From Heloderma charlesbogerti (taxonomy: Eukaryota > Chordata > Lepidosauria > Squamata > Helodermatidae): a stretch of DNA of 64,000 nt. The translations under genes and the position numbers were made by a program. The stretch is from positions 1,445,575 through 1,509,574 of the forward strand of contig JANEZZ010001677.1 in the NCBI GenBank assembly GCA_026122225.1, written 5' to 3'. The notes beneath the pieces are model-generated. The model did not search any database and was not told the origin of the DNA. It worked only from the letters and a program-made list of their open reading frames with translations. This document shows, piece after piece, positions 21,812-33,900 of this stretch (within the stretch, counting starts at the first letter, position 1; each line of letters starts with the position of its first letter).

Positions 21812-24800
21812 TAAGCAGTTTAAGACATGCCCCAGCACATGGGGAGGGATGGAAGGCCTGAAGGGTGCACGGCAACCGCTCTCCACCCTAAACAGGCATG
21901 TCTGTGAGGAGACGGGCAGCGTGAAGGGCAGAGGCAACTAAAAGATGGGAGGCTGAAGATGTGACTCCCTCAGCTAGAGGGAGAGCAGGGGGATAAAAAA
22001 AATTTTGGGGATTCCCAGCTTAAGACAGCTGACCGGAGTGAGGTTTGGCTGCAGGAGAATGAGAACCAGACAGGTTGCAACTCAGCCTAGCAACTGAGGT
22101 GCCTCCCTGCCCCAAAACAGGAATGTATACTGGAGGGTCCCATGGGAGAGGAAGGCTGGATGTAAGCTGACCAGCCGAGGTCCCGAATGGTGAGGGGCTC
22201 TGAAGGCAAAGCACTGCCGCTCTCATTTCAGCCCTCAGCACCACTTGGCCAGGGAGCCTCACGGCCAAGATCCGGGAGCCTCATGGCCAAGTGGCAGTTT
22301 ACACTTGCCTCAGTTCCAGACCATTTTCAGGGTCGATAAAGGAGTCAGGGAGGTTTCACAGTGGGCAGAAGGGGGATGGCTCAGGCCGCACTCACAGAGC
22401 TGCCTGCTGCACCCAGTAGCACGTGCGCACAGAAAGGAACATTCACATCTTTTAAGGTTCACAGGAAAGGGAAGACGCCTGGCTGGTCACAGGCCACCGC
22501 CGAGGGAGGCAGAGGCTAGGAAGCAGCCTTGGGAAAGCATGTTTGTCCTCCTCAGGGAGGCAGTGTGTAAAGACGTAGGCTGCAAAATAGTTCTTGTGCT
22601 GTGCCTGAGAAGCCTAATTTTGAGCGACAACTTAAGCACGATCTATGACATATTCAGCCAACTGTTCAAGCCCAGCGAGATTATGCAAGGAAGACATGGG
22701 ATGCAGGAGAAGAGAGAATGCTATATGCTTGATCCAATATACCCTTTTTTCTCAGGGCGTTTGCACAAGTGGCTCAATAGGAAATGGATTAAAACATCTA
22801 AATCTAAAACACTTTTACATGAATTCAACATTGGTCATTAACACACCCTGTGGCATCAAAACGCCTGTGGAATATTAGCACCTTTGAATCTATTTATTTT
22901 GAATATAAAGTTTGACTTTTCATTCCCGGTCCTATGCACACAACTTGCACACAAGCAAAGCCATGAAGTGTCACTGGCCCCAGTTCCAGCCAGTCAATCT
23001 CCTCTCTCTGACCAGAACGTTTGGCCATGGCCACAAACATCCCCATGTCCTCAAGCTGAAGCCATATAAGGGATCACATGGGCTCACAATGAAAAGCACA
23101 GCCAAAGTCCCGTTTGCTGCCAGAATTCAGAGGTTTTGCTATGACTCTGGGAGGCTCCAGAATCCTTTTCGGACGGACCTCTTAAGCCCTTAAGATCAGT
23201 GCAAGCAGGACGCTCAACAAGCTGGCTGCTCTTTTGTCCAGGCGTCTCTTAGGATCCTTTCAGACAGACATGCATGCCACCGCTGGATGATCAAGGGACG
23301 ACTTGCACATCAGAAAAGGCCTAAATACCAGAGAGAGCGTAATGTGCTGCCTCTTAACATGACACTGCTTAGGAGAAGCAGTTCAGACATTCAGCCAGGA
23401 GTCCATGAGTGGGAGGTCCTCCAGCAGTGACTGACATGCCCACTGGTGTGAACGCACTTCACGAGTACTGCAAGGGACCCCTGCACACAGCTTGAGTCAC
23501 TGGTCTTCCCTTTTTTAAAAATAAAGAATGCAGTGAGCTCCAAGGCCAGCACTGGAGAGGAAGAGGAATGCTGCCAATTGCAAAACCTGAATCTCAACAT
23601 TCAACCTCCAGAATCTGAAATCTCAGCCTGTAAATGCACTTTCATGTTATGGGGGCCAATTCCAGCCTGGACGTGCTGTGTGCATGAGGACTTGGGTCTT
23701 CACGACAAGAGCTTTTATAAATGTGGTTCCCACCTACAAGGCAGACTATCTGCTTCAGAACCACCAAAATCCAGAATTCTGAAAGGCCAAGATTCCACAT
23801 TTTACACAACAGTTCAATGTCAAGGGTCTTTCTAGCATCTTTCTACAATGTAGTTAATGAAGGCTTCCTTTGCTTAAAGTAGTGCAACTAAGGTCATGCT
23901 AAGAGGGTTTTGCAAAGAGCTGGGAGGCCAGAATTCCTCCCCCAATGTGCCCCTCCCTATCTACGCTATCATGAAGAGCTAGGCGGGAGATGCTCCCCGT
24001 TCCACCTCTGCACAAAGTGGCTTTCCAGACTCCACCAGACCCGTTGCTCTCAGCACTGCCAGCCCCCCTGGCGTGCCATTTCCAGGCCAGCTGTCTCTGT
24101 CTGAGGCAAGCCCCAAGGCCAGTCAGGGGTCTGCTCAGCTTCAAGTCCATCAAAGCACAGATGAGTCTCACTCAGGTGCTTCAGCACAGCCGGGTTACCC
24201 GAGACCTCAGGGCCGCTCCCCTGCCAGTGCCTGTGTGTTGCTCTGCTGACCGTGACGCATGCAGCAACACAGGGATGTGGCAGCCTGGCCAAGGGTGTGC
24301 TGGGAGCAAATGCTCCAAGGAGGGCGGGCCACCTGACAACTGAACGCAGTGCTCCCACAGCATCTCCCCAAACCGAGTGTCTACAAGTCCCTTTTCAGAG
24401 GCTGCTGGAACAGAAGGCCGGAATAGGTGGACTCTCCTCCACCTGTCAGGGATAGTGTAGCAGCCGATCTCCTGCATCGGCAGGGCCTCGGAAGGGCCTT
24501 TTCCCACTCTATGACCTTCGGTCTGTTCCAGCACAAGGTCCAGGTGACACGAAGCCCATGACAGCAGAAGCATATGGGAACTCACCAGACCTTCCACACA
24601 GGGGCAGGGAGTCAAAAGCACCTACCCTTCCCAAGGCAATGTCTTCCCTGGGGACTCCAAGAGCCACGCTGCCCTTGACTTTAAAGCCCAATGCAAGGGC
24701 CCAGTAGCCTTCCCAGGAGGAAGGGAAAACCTCGGAATGCGGTGGCAGTTCTGGCTGAGACAGTCCTCTCTTTAAAAAGTGTATCAAAGAATCAATTCCA

Positions 24801-24927
24801 TTTAAAAAAAGAAAGAGAAAAAAGAAGAAATCATATAAGACGTATAAAAATAGTTTTCAGTGACTCTGGGCAAAAGAAAAATAGAGCAGAAGGGGGAAGG
24901 AGAAAAGATTGGCCAGTGAGCTTCATT

Positions 24928-24969
24928 TCACATGACAGCACATCCTCTGGACGTTGTCCTGGGATCCCC
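24928..24969 (-). CDS. LMNB2: LMNB2 exon 12 (CaaX box and stop)
   Basis: 14 codons: [13 protein letters not shown] and TGA at 24928-24930. The cysteine four from the end is the farnesylation site. Mammals, as I recall, have CYVM here. Confidence 0.95.
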   Translation of the reverse strand, partial: GDPRTTSRGCAVM

Positions 24970-27900
24970 CTAAAGGAAGAGGAAAGACAGAGGGTGAGGA
25001 AGAAGTACCCCAATTTTGCTCTAGAGGAGTAGACTGGAAGGTGGAGCCACGCTACTAAGGGGCTTAAGACACTCCTCACAAAGGGTGGCAGTCTTCTAGG
25101 AGGGTTTTGGATATCCCCTTAATTACTGGGGTCCCTTTTGTCTCCTTTTCCATTTTTAAAAGGTTTGGCTACTCATGCAGCAGACAAAATTGATTACACA
25201 CACACTCATCCCTCCTCTCCAGATCACTCTGAGAAGCCTTTCTGAGGGAGGCGCTCAGTCTCTTCCCGCTTCCTTCTGTTTCCCAGCCAAAGCTGAGCCA
25301 CCCTTCTGAGGCGTAACAGCAGCTGCCCCAGCCTCTCACTTCTGGCTACCTGCTGGTGGAAAAGGTCTTCCTCTCCAAACTCCGCTTCATCTTCCTCCTC
25401 ATTCTCCTGCAGCAGAGTGGACAACTGGGTCAAACTTCTCACAGCAACTTCCTAGGAAGAACAGGGAGAAGCACCACTTCAGCCAAACGCCCTGATGGCT
25501 GGCAGATGCTTCAAGGCACCCTCTGCTTGTGGAACTCTGTTGTTATTGCTTTGCACCAAGCACAAGACAGTCTCCACCCTCTAGAGCTCCCAAAGCTTCG
25601 AAGGAGCAGGTAACCGTTCTTCTGATGTGAAGCTACTGGTAGAAAAGGCGTGAAAGAACTAAGAGTGGCAAGATTTAAGTTTGTGGTTTTCAGCAAGAAA
25701 GCCACACACACACACAGCTTTAGTCAGTATCCACGAAGGAGCCAGAAACGATTGTCTCCGAGACTGTCCCCAAACAGCCAACTGGACGCATCTGACCCTC
25801 CCTCTCCCTCCAACACCCAACAAATCAACATTCTCTTCTCCTCCCCACACCCCCCAGCCCAAGCCGGCTCCTGCCCAAATGCTCCACATTCTGCACATGC
25901 AGGCTTCTGCCATCAGCATCGATGAGCCAAAGCACAGCCTGCGTTGTCCCTTCCTCGACTGGGCTTCTGGCTTGCCCTCTGTTTTACCTCCACACAGACA
26001 CAAGAGGAGGCCAACGGTTATGCTTTCGCCATATGTATGTGTCTGTCCCCTCCACACACACACCGCAAGGACGTACCTCTCCATCTGAGTTCACCAGGTA
26101 GGTGTGGATGTTGGCTCCAGTGCCCCAGCTGCTCTGGTTCTTCCACACGAGGACTGAGGGCGGACTGTGGGCCACGCCGGCATCGGCAGCCCAGACCTAA
26201 CAGGCAAGCGAGACAGGCAGGCAGGCGGTCACCCCAAGCGGTTTGCTTATGCATAGAATCATAGAATAGTAGGGTTGGAAAGGGCCTACAAGGCCATCGA
26301 GTCCAACCCCCTGCAGGGACGTTCCTGCCTTGTGTTCCCAGCGTACCTGGAAGAGGCCCTGATCCCCTGCCCTGGCAAGCAAGAGCCCTGCCCGTCTCGC
26401 CTTGCAGCAAGGACCAGTCACTCAGTCTGGAATGGCAAACCCTTCCATTGGCACAGGTGGGCAAGGCTAGCGCAGGGCTTCCCACAGGGATCATAGAATA
26501 ATAGAACAGTAGGCTTGGAAGGGGCCTACAAGGCCATAGAGTCCAACCCCCTGCTCAATGCAGGAATCCAAGTCAGAGCATCCCTGACAGATGGCTGTCC
26601 AGCCTCATCTTGAATGCCTCCAGTGTGGGATAGCCCCCCACCTCCCCAGGTCATGGGTTCCATTGTTGTGTTGCTCTGACAGTCAGGAAGTTTTTCCTGA
26701 TGTTCAGCCGGAATCTGGCTTCCTGTCACTTGAGCCCATTATTCCGTGTCCTGCACTCTGGGATGATCAAGAAGAGATCCTGGCCTTCTTCTCTGTGACA
26801 ACCTTTCAAGGACTTGAAGAGCGCTATCCTATCTCCCCTCAGTCTTCTCTTCTCAAGGCTAAACATGCCCAGTTCTTTCAGTCTCTCTTCATAGGGCTTT
26901 GTTTCCAGTCCCCTGATCATCCAGGGCCGTTTGATCCGGTGGCCGGATCAAACAGCCCTGGCCACCAGGGGCCAGTTCCTGAGGCAGGAGCAGCACAGGA
27001 GCCACGCAGGGATTGATTCTGGGTCTGGAAAGGCTCTGAAGAAGGCCGAGTGCGTTTGAGCAACTGTGTAACTTTGAGAAGCGCCAGCCTGGCACACAGG
27101 TATCCCGTTCAGTCAATGTCCCATTCCCCCAAGGAAAGACTTACTGTGACTGTCTGCCCAGCCCGGAGGACATACTTGGGGGTAAATTTGTAAGCAATCT
27201 CTTCTCCGTCTCCAGTCTTTCTCTTCAGTCTCCAGTTCCCAAGAGACTGATCCTGGAACAAGAGACAGGGCCCTGTAAGTGCCCAGGGAGCGATCACAAA
27301 TGGCAAAGGCCAGCTGTGCTGGGTCAGACTGGTCCCCGGGAGTGCCCAGTGCACATTTCAAAGGCGATTCCTCCCTCCCCGACGAGAGCCAGCCTACCTT
27401 GTCAGAGCAGTTCTTCAGCTGAACGTACTTCCCTTCCGGGTTGACCTCCTCGATGCTGATGCTGCCTTTGGCCGAGGCCTGCTGGCTCACCTGGAAACGG
27501 CTGCTGGCACTACTGCTCCCGGGGCCGATCCCACTGGAAATGCTGCTGGAGAGCTCCTCGGCTCCCATGCGCTTCCGCTTCCCCCGGCCCGAGCGAGTGA
27601 CCGAGGTGCTGCTGGAAGAGGTGGCCCGCGACACTGTGATGCGGGACGGAGGGCTCGGAGTCAGCTTCAGTCTGGCGAGGAAAGGCAGGGGGTGAACAGC
27701 AAGGCTAAAGAATGGGCGGCACTGGTCCAGAGGGAAGGCCAGGCAACGCTCCCCCACAGAAGCTGCCCTGCTCCGTCACTGTCTGCAGATGTGGCAACCC
27801 AGCCTCATCAGTATTGTCCTCCAGCACCCCAGAGAACCATGATTATGCTCCTTGCTTTCATGAGGGCTGACATGGATGTTTCCTTATTATGTTTGTACTC

Positions 27901-30900
27901 TGCCTTTCTTCCGCCATGGAGCTCAGGGGGACGTATGTGGGAGTCCTCAAGCTGTCTGCCACTCTTCCCCAATCAAGTCCAAACTTGCTTGGCTTCAGCA
28001 AGGTGGCCACATCGTCAGGCCGGAGAGCGATGTGTCGGAAGGGGCCAGTTGGGATTCCCAGGAGCAACAGTGCCAACTGCCCTCCCTATTTCCAGCCAGC
28101 CCCTCACAACCCACCCAGTGAGGAACACTGGGCCTGAACCCAGCACCTTGGCCTCCTCCTTTGCTTATTTGGATGCGACTGATTCATGCATGGGACTATC
28201 TGCATAGAGCTCGCAGAGAGGCTGCCCAGGGCTGTCTCTCGGGGCAGCCTTGGACCCTTCCAGAAGCCACCGCTGCTTCAACCAGCCAGATGACGAGGGC
28301 CCTGGGCACTCCCACCTACCTCTCCTCTTCCCCTTCCAGCAGCTTCCGGTAAGCACTGATCTCCATGTCCAGCGCCAGCTTGACGTCCAGCAGCTCCTGG
28401 TACTCCATCAGCTGCTGCTGCATCTGGTCCTGCATCTCGCTCATCTCCCGCTCCTTGGCCTCCAGCATCTTCCGGAGCTTCTCTCGCTCACTGCCCATCA
28501 GCTCCTCCAGGTCCCGGATCCGTTCTTCTGCTGCATTTGCCTGCAGGGGAGGAGAGAGGGAGAGATGCTGGCCGGGGACCTAGGCAACAAGCTATGGGGA
28601 GGCTGGGGGGGAGGCGTCAGGGGGCAGGGCCACGCCCACCCCCCCCCAGTCCCTGGCTGAAGCGCCACGTGCAGCTCCTCCAGCCAGCACTTCAGTCACT
28701 GTGCACAGGCCAGCCAGGGAAGCCACATGCAGCAAGGCCAGGCCTGACTGAGGTGCTGGCGTTGCCTGTTCTGCACCTTCACCCGCTGTGGGGAACAAAG
28801 CACCCAGCTGGGAGGGAGAGTGGCACACAGGGGATCTCCGCTATTATTCACGATCTGTGGCCAGCATAAGAGCAGGAGCTCCTCTCCACCTCAGCCTGCC
28901 TTGCAGGGAAGTGTGCTTGTGGGAAGGGCCAAGGACCCTAGGACAAGGCCACCCTCCGCTCTTGCAGACAGCCCAGCACTTACGGAAGGGGAAGAGCCCC
29001 CCGGCAGGGCATTTGTCTGGACTGCACCTGGGTGGGGAAAGGCCCCTGTAGCTCAGTGGCAGAGGCCCTGCTTGGCGGGCAGAAGGTCCCAGGTAGGGGA
29101 CCCCCCCTGAAACCCTGGAGAGCCACTGCTCAGGCAATCCTGGGAGATGGACCCAGCGGGGCCAGACTCAGCACAAGTGGCCAGAACACCCACTGCAAAT
29201 TTGGGGCTGGGCTGGGCTGTGGGGAGGACAAGGAAAATAGCTGAGGAGAAAGAGAGGGGGGCACTTTCCCTCACCTGCTTTTGCAGCCCAGATAGCTGGT
29301 AGCTGAGGGACTCAATCCTCACGCGGGCTTCCTTCAGCTCCTCGCGAGCAGCACTGGCAGCTTTGTCGTTTTGGTCAGAGCAGAGCCTGGCGTTCTCCAG
29401 CTGGAAAAGAGGGAAGAGGCCTTAAATGTGATGCCTGTGTTTCAAGCGGTCACTGCCTATCTACCTCCTCTTGAAAAAGGAAGGGGAACAGAGAGACCCA
29501 AGACAAGACGGGCTTCCAAAGTCCTGGATTCCGGGAGCGGATTTCTCCAGCAGCTCCTAGGGCTCCCTGGGCTACGGGCTGCGCTTCCCAAGATGTACTC
29601 AGAGCAATGCTACACATGCTACGTGTCCCCCTCCCCGCAATCAGCCCCTGGAGCCTGCAAAGGGCTGCCCTTGAACCCTGGCACAGCCTGCCTGCCTCAC
29701 CTTGGCCTGATAGGTCTGCTCGAGCTCCTGCTTGTAGAGCCGGACCTGCTCATCATGCTGGCTGCGCAGGTCCTCCAGGGCTTGGGCGACCTTGGACTCG
29801 TACTCCTGCTGGCGGCTGCTGTCCACCTCCACCAACTGGCGCTCATGCCACTTCTGCGTCTCCCTCACTTCCTGTGGGAGCAAAGCCGGCCCGCGGCGGC
29901 CTCGGATCAAGGGTGCCACAGGGCAGGACCCCCCACAGCGGCCTACGCCTGGTAATGGGCAGAAGGGACCAAACTTCCAGTGGCGGAGGAGTGGGGGAAG
30001 GGGAGCCTGGGAAGCCACATCAGAGCTAGTCTGGAAGAGCGCTGCCCCCCCCCCCGCACCGATGCAGAAAGGTGCTGACAGGGCCACTGCGCGCTCCCTC
30101 TTTCTCTGTGCAGACAGAGCCGTGTTCTCCCTCAGCTCAATCAACACCCGCTTTGGCTCCCACCACTGCATCTGGCCAAGGCTGAGCACACTCCCAAGCG
30201 CCCCGTCTCCCCTTGTAGCCCGAGCGACCGGCAGCTCCTTCTACCTCCTCAAAAATGCTCTTCCTGAAGTCCAGCTCCTCCTGCAGGCTCTGGCAGCGGT
30301 TCTCCAGGTCCACCCTCATGAGCGTCTCCTTCTCCAGCTGCTTCTTGGCCACGGCATGAGCATCTTCCGACTGGGAGAAGGGCAGAGCGAGGGAGTGCTC
30401 AGGGTGGGCGCAGCATCAAGCGGGAGCCCTGCTGGGCTTCTGCAAACGGCCCTTGGGAATGTAGGCAGCCTGCCTGTCTCCCTCACGCTCACGCAGCATC
30501 CCCCCACCCCCAAAAGCCCTGTTAATACACCCGTCAGGCCTTCAGAAGGGAGACGCTCCAGGAGAAATACAGCTGCACAAGTTCCCCCGAGCGCCAATGG
30601 TCTTTGGGTACACCATTGCTAGCTAAGCTCCTGTCAGGTGTAATGGGCACACAGGACAAGGAGGGAAGGGAAGACCACCCATGAGGTTCCTCGGAGAAAG
30701 AACCCAAGCCTCTCTGAAAAGGCACAGCCAGCCTCAAATCTAAACAGAAGTAAACACAGTCCTGGCTGCGTTGTGGCCCAAATCATCTGAGAGTCTGATT
30801 TTGTTTTGTTTTTCCAAAAAACAGTTCCAACCAGCTGGGGAGGAACAGCCCCCGACCATATTCACTCCTCCCAGCTGCAGCGCAGGACCAGGCGGAGCAC

Positions 30901-33900
30901 AACAACAACAGCGGGGCTGAATGGTCTCTGGGACCCAGGCAGGGCTGCTGGTTGTGGGGGGCTAAGAAAGCCTCTGCACAGCAGCTGGTGCGGGGAGGGG
31001 GGAGACGTAGCTGCAGATTAAACCTCCAAATTTACACATATAAATACGCAATACAAGCATTTCTAAGCAGTCAAAGTACCTTACAACACCTGATGTTGTT
31101 GGGGTGTGTGTGGGTATTTTCTGAGGAAGGGAAGAGTTCTTAAGACAGCTGAGTGGGGCGAGTGGAAAAAGGAGCAAAAACTGCTATGCTGATTGGGAAT
31201 TAGTACTGTATACATTTGTTAGCCCCTTCTTTCAATAATCATATGTTCTTATAAACGCCTAACTCTGCCTTGAACATACTTAATGCCTGCTGGTCTGCTG
31301 AAGTTAAGGGAGGACAAGAACCCCAGCAGCTGATTCACATCAATAAAGGACAACAGGTGAGGGCTCCTGGGCAGTGTCACCGTCACTTTTATTTAAACAT
31401 GCACAGAGAAAAACCCTGTCCCCACCAACTCAGATAAGGACACAGACCGGGCCAGGTTAGAGGCAGGCGCTCAAACATCAATACTGTATACACTTCGTAG
31501 GCCTTGTTCCAGCTTTGTGGAAGCCCAAGAACTCGGCTTTGTGCCTCCTCAAAATATTCCCCAGGGTTGTAAATCCAACATGCCAGCCCAAGAGGGAATG
31601 TACATTTTGTTTTCTACACAACCTAAGCCAGGAGGCCACGTTACTCCTGGAGTCAACATGAACAAAGGAATTTGGGGTCTTCAGTTCCTGTGCTGTAACA
31701 GGAGTGGCAGAATCAAAGTAGCTGCACCTCAGCAACCTCCAACAACACATTTGTCATTGCCAAGGTTGCATGTTACGTTTCTGACATATATTCTGCATTC
31801 GGGAAATATGGAATGAGGAATGAGGCATCTATTCCTCCAGTTAGCTGACTGGAGAAGAGCCTCCTCCCCCGACGCCCTACAGCTGCCATCATCTTCACCA
31901 GCAGGGCCAATGGCCATGTCCGTTGGGAAGGATGGGAGTTGTAGCCCAGCACATAGAATCATAGACTCATAGGGCTGGAAGGGGCCTACAAGACCATTGA
32001 GTCCAACCCCCTGCTCAGTGAAGGAAGCCTGATCCCAAGGTGGCCTCCCATCGAAGTACTAACCAGGGCTAACCCTTCCAAGATCAGACGAGATCAGGCA
32101 CATCCAGCCCTTTGTCCACTCATAATGATAAGAGAGTTTGGGGGGGAAGCCATGGCTTATCTTTTACAAGCAGCATGCTCATAAACACAGCCAGCCCTAC
32201 CATGAAGCAGCCTGATGCGGGTGCATTAGGTGGCGGAATGGGGAGCGAATTGAGCTGCTCTCCCCCTCCAAACAGCCCCCTGCTTCTTGGTCCTGCCGGC
32301 CACCTGCATGGCTGGCTGGCCGCCTGGGGGCGGCAGGTTGGGGGAGGCTGCTGCAGAAAGAATCGACCAAGAGCAGTTTGCTCCTTCCCTGGTTGTGAGG
32401 CTGCCATTCTAAAATCCAAGCAACGGGACTCCGGCACTTGATCGAACACATTCCACTAGGTCTCCCCCCTGCCCCACGTTTACCTTGGCCAGTTGGACAC
32501 GGAGATCAGCTACCTCGGCCTCCAGGTTTCGCTTCTCAGTCAGGGTGGCAGTGAGTTCTGCTTCACTCCGATGGAAGAGGACTTCCAGCTCCTTGATGCG
32601 CCCCTGAGACGTGGACCACTCCCCATCTTTCTTTTTATAGCTAGGGAGACAAGAGGAAGAGATGTCGGCACAGGCTCTCATACCACCTGAGCGGCAATGA
32701 ATGCCTATGAGGTCTGACAGATGGAGCTCTGACCCCTCCCCACTGCCACCAGCGCTCCTGTGTGCCAGTGAACCACGCCATGCCTTGACGATGGTGCTGG
32801 CTGTGAATTTCCACTCTCCTCAGATCATGGGAATGTCCTTCAAGAGCTGGAGGGCAGTCCAGATCAGGCTGCTTTGCCTCTGGTAGGCTGGGACACATCC
32901 ATGAACTACAGGGAAGTAGATCCTTCAACACAGGCACACAGTGGCCTGGGTGGGTGAACGACCTCCCACTTTTCTGGGCAGAGGCTCCTATCCAGTCTGA
33001 AGTTAACACATCTCATAATGTAACTCGACATTATTCTTTGGCTAAATACATTTGCATGTGTTTTCAGTTCACCCTGACTAAAGCTAATGAAAGCACAAAT
33101 GGCTGGGTAGCAATATTCGTAATTGCAGCATTTGTTAGAATCTAGGCTTGGCCAGGCCCCTTCTACAGCACAGAATAGAATCATAGAATAGTAGGGTTGG
33201 AAGGGGCCTACAAGGCCATCAAGTCCAACCCCCTGCTCAATGCAGGAATCCAAGTCAGAGCATCCCAGACAGATGGCTGTCCAGCCTCGTCCTGAACGTA
33301 TGTATTAGACGCACTTACTGAGGCTGATCAGGCAAAGCGACCCATGATTAGGGATGTCAGAGAATTCTGCCACGGTTCTCGGTGATTCCCTGAAATCCGT
33401 GGCGGAATGAAGCCCCCACCCCCCCAACCAACAAAAGGCGCACGAAACGGAGCACTTACCTGCTGCCGTCCGTGCTGACTTGTGAATGGCGGCCGCCCCG
33501 TGGCTGCCATTTGCTTCCTGATCATAGCCGTGATAGGCTACGTAAATACTTACGTAGCCTATCATGGCTAATGCAGGGACACCTTTTGCGTCCCTGCGGA
33601 GGATGTGATAGGCTACGTAAGTATTTACGTAGCCTATCACGGCAAGCCAAAACAACAACAACAGCGTATGCAAATGGTGGCGGCTGCGGCAGCCGCCATT
33701 TGCATTCCCCATTTTGAGCCGTTTACCCTACGTAAATATTTACGTAGGCTATTACGGTGAAAAAAAAGGAACACGAAGAGCGTAGCGGGCGCTATTTGTG
33801 TTCCTTTTTTTCCCGCCGTAATAGCCTATGTAAACAGTTACGTAGGCTAAAACAGAGGGGGGGGGGGGAGGAATGCAAATGGCACCCACTACGCCATTTT

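Larger units (their letters stand above)
20381..24927 (-). other. LMNB2: probable LMNB2 3' untranslated region
   Basis: About 4.5 kb after the stop codon with no splice-bounded coding exon and few repeats, except one MITE at 21679-21811. The lack of repeats contrasts with every other spacer in the window and fits a long UTR. RNA data would be needed to fix the end. Confidence 0.55.

Noticed and set aside
32031..32103. A functional 5S rRNA gene
   Set aside because: The 5' end is missing, the internal promoter has a deletion, and it runs into a CR1 tail.
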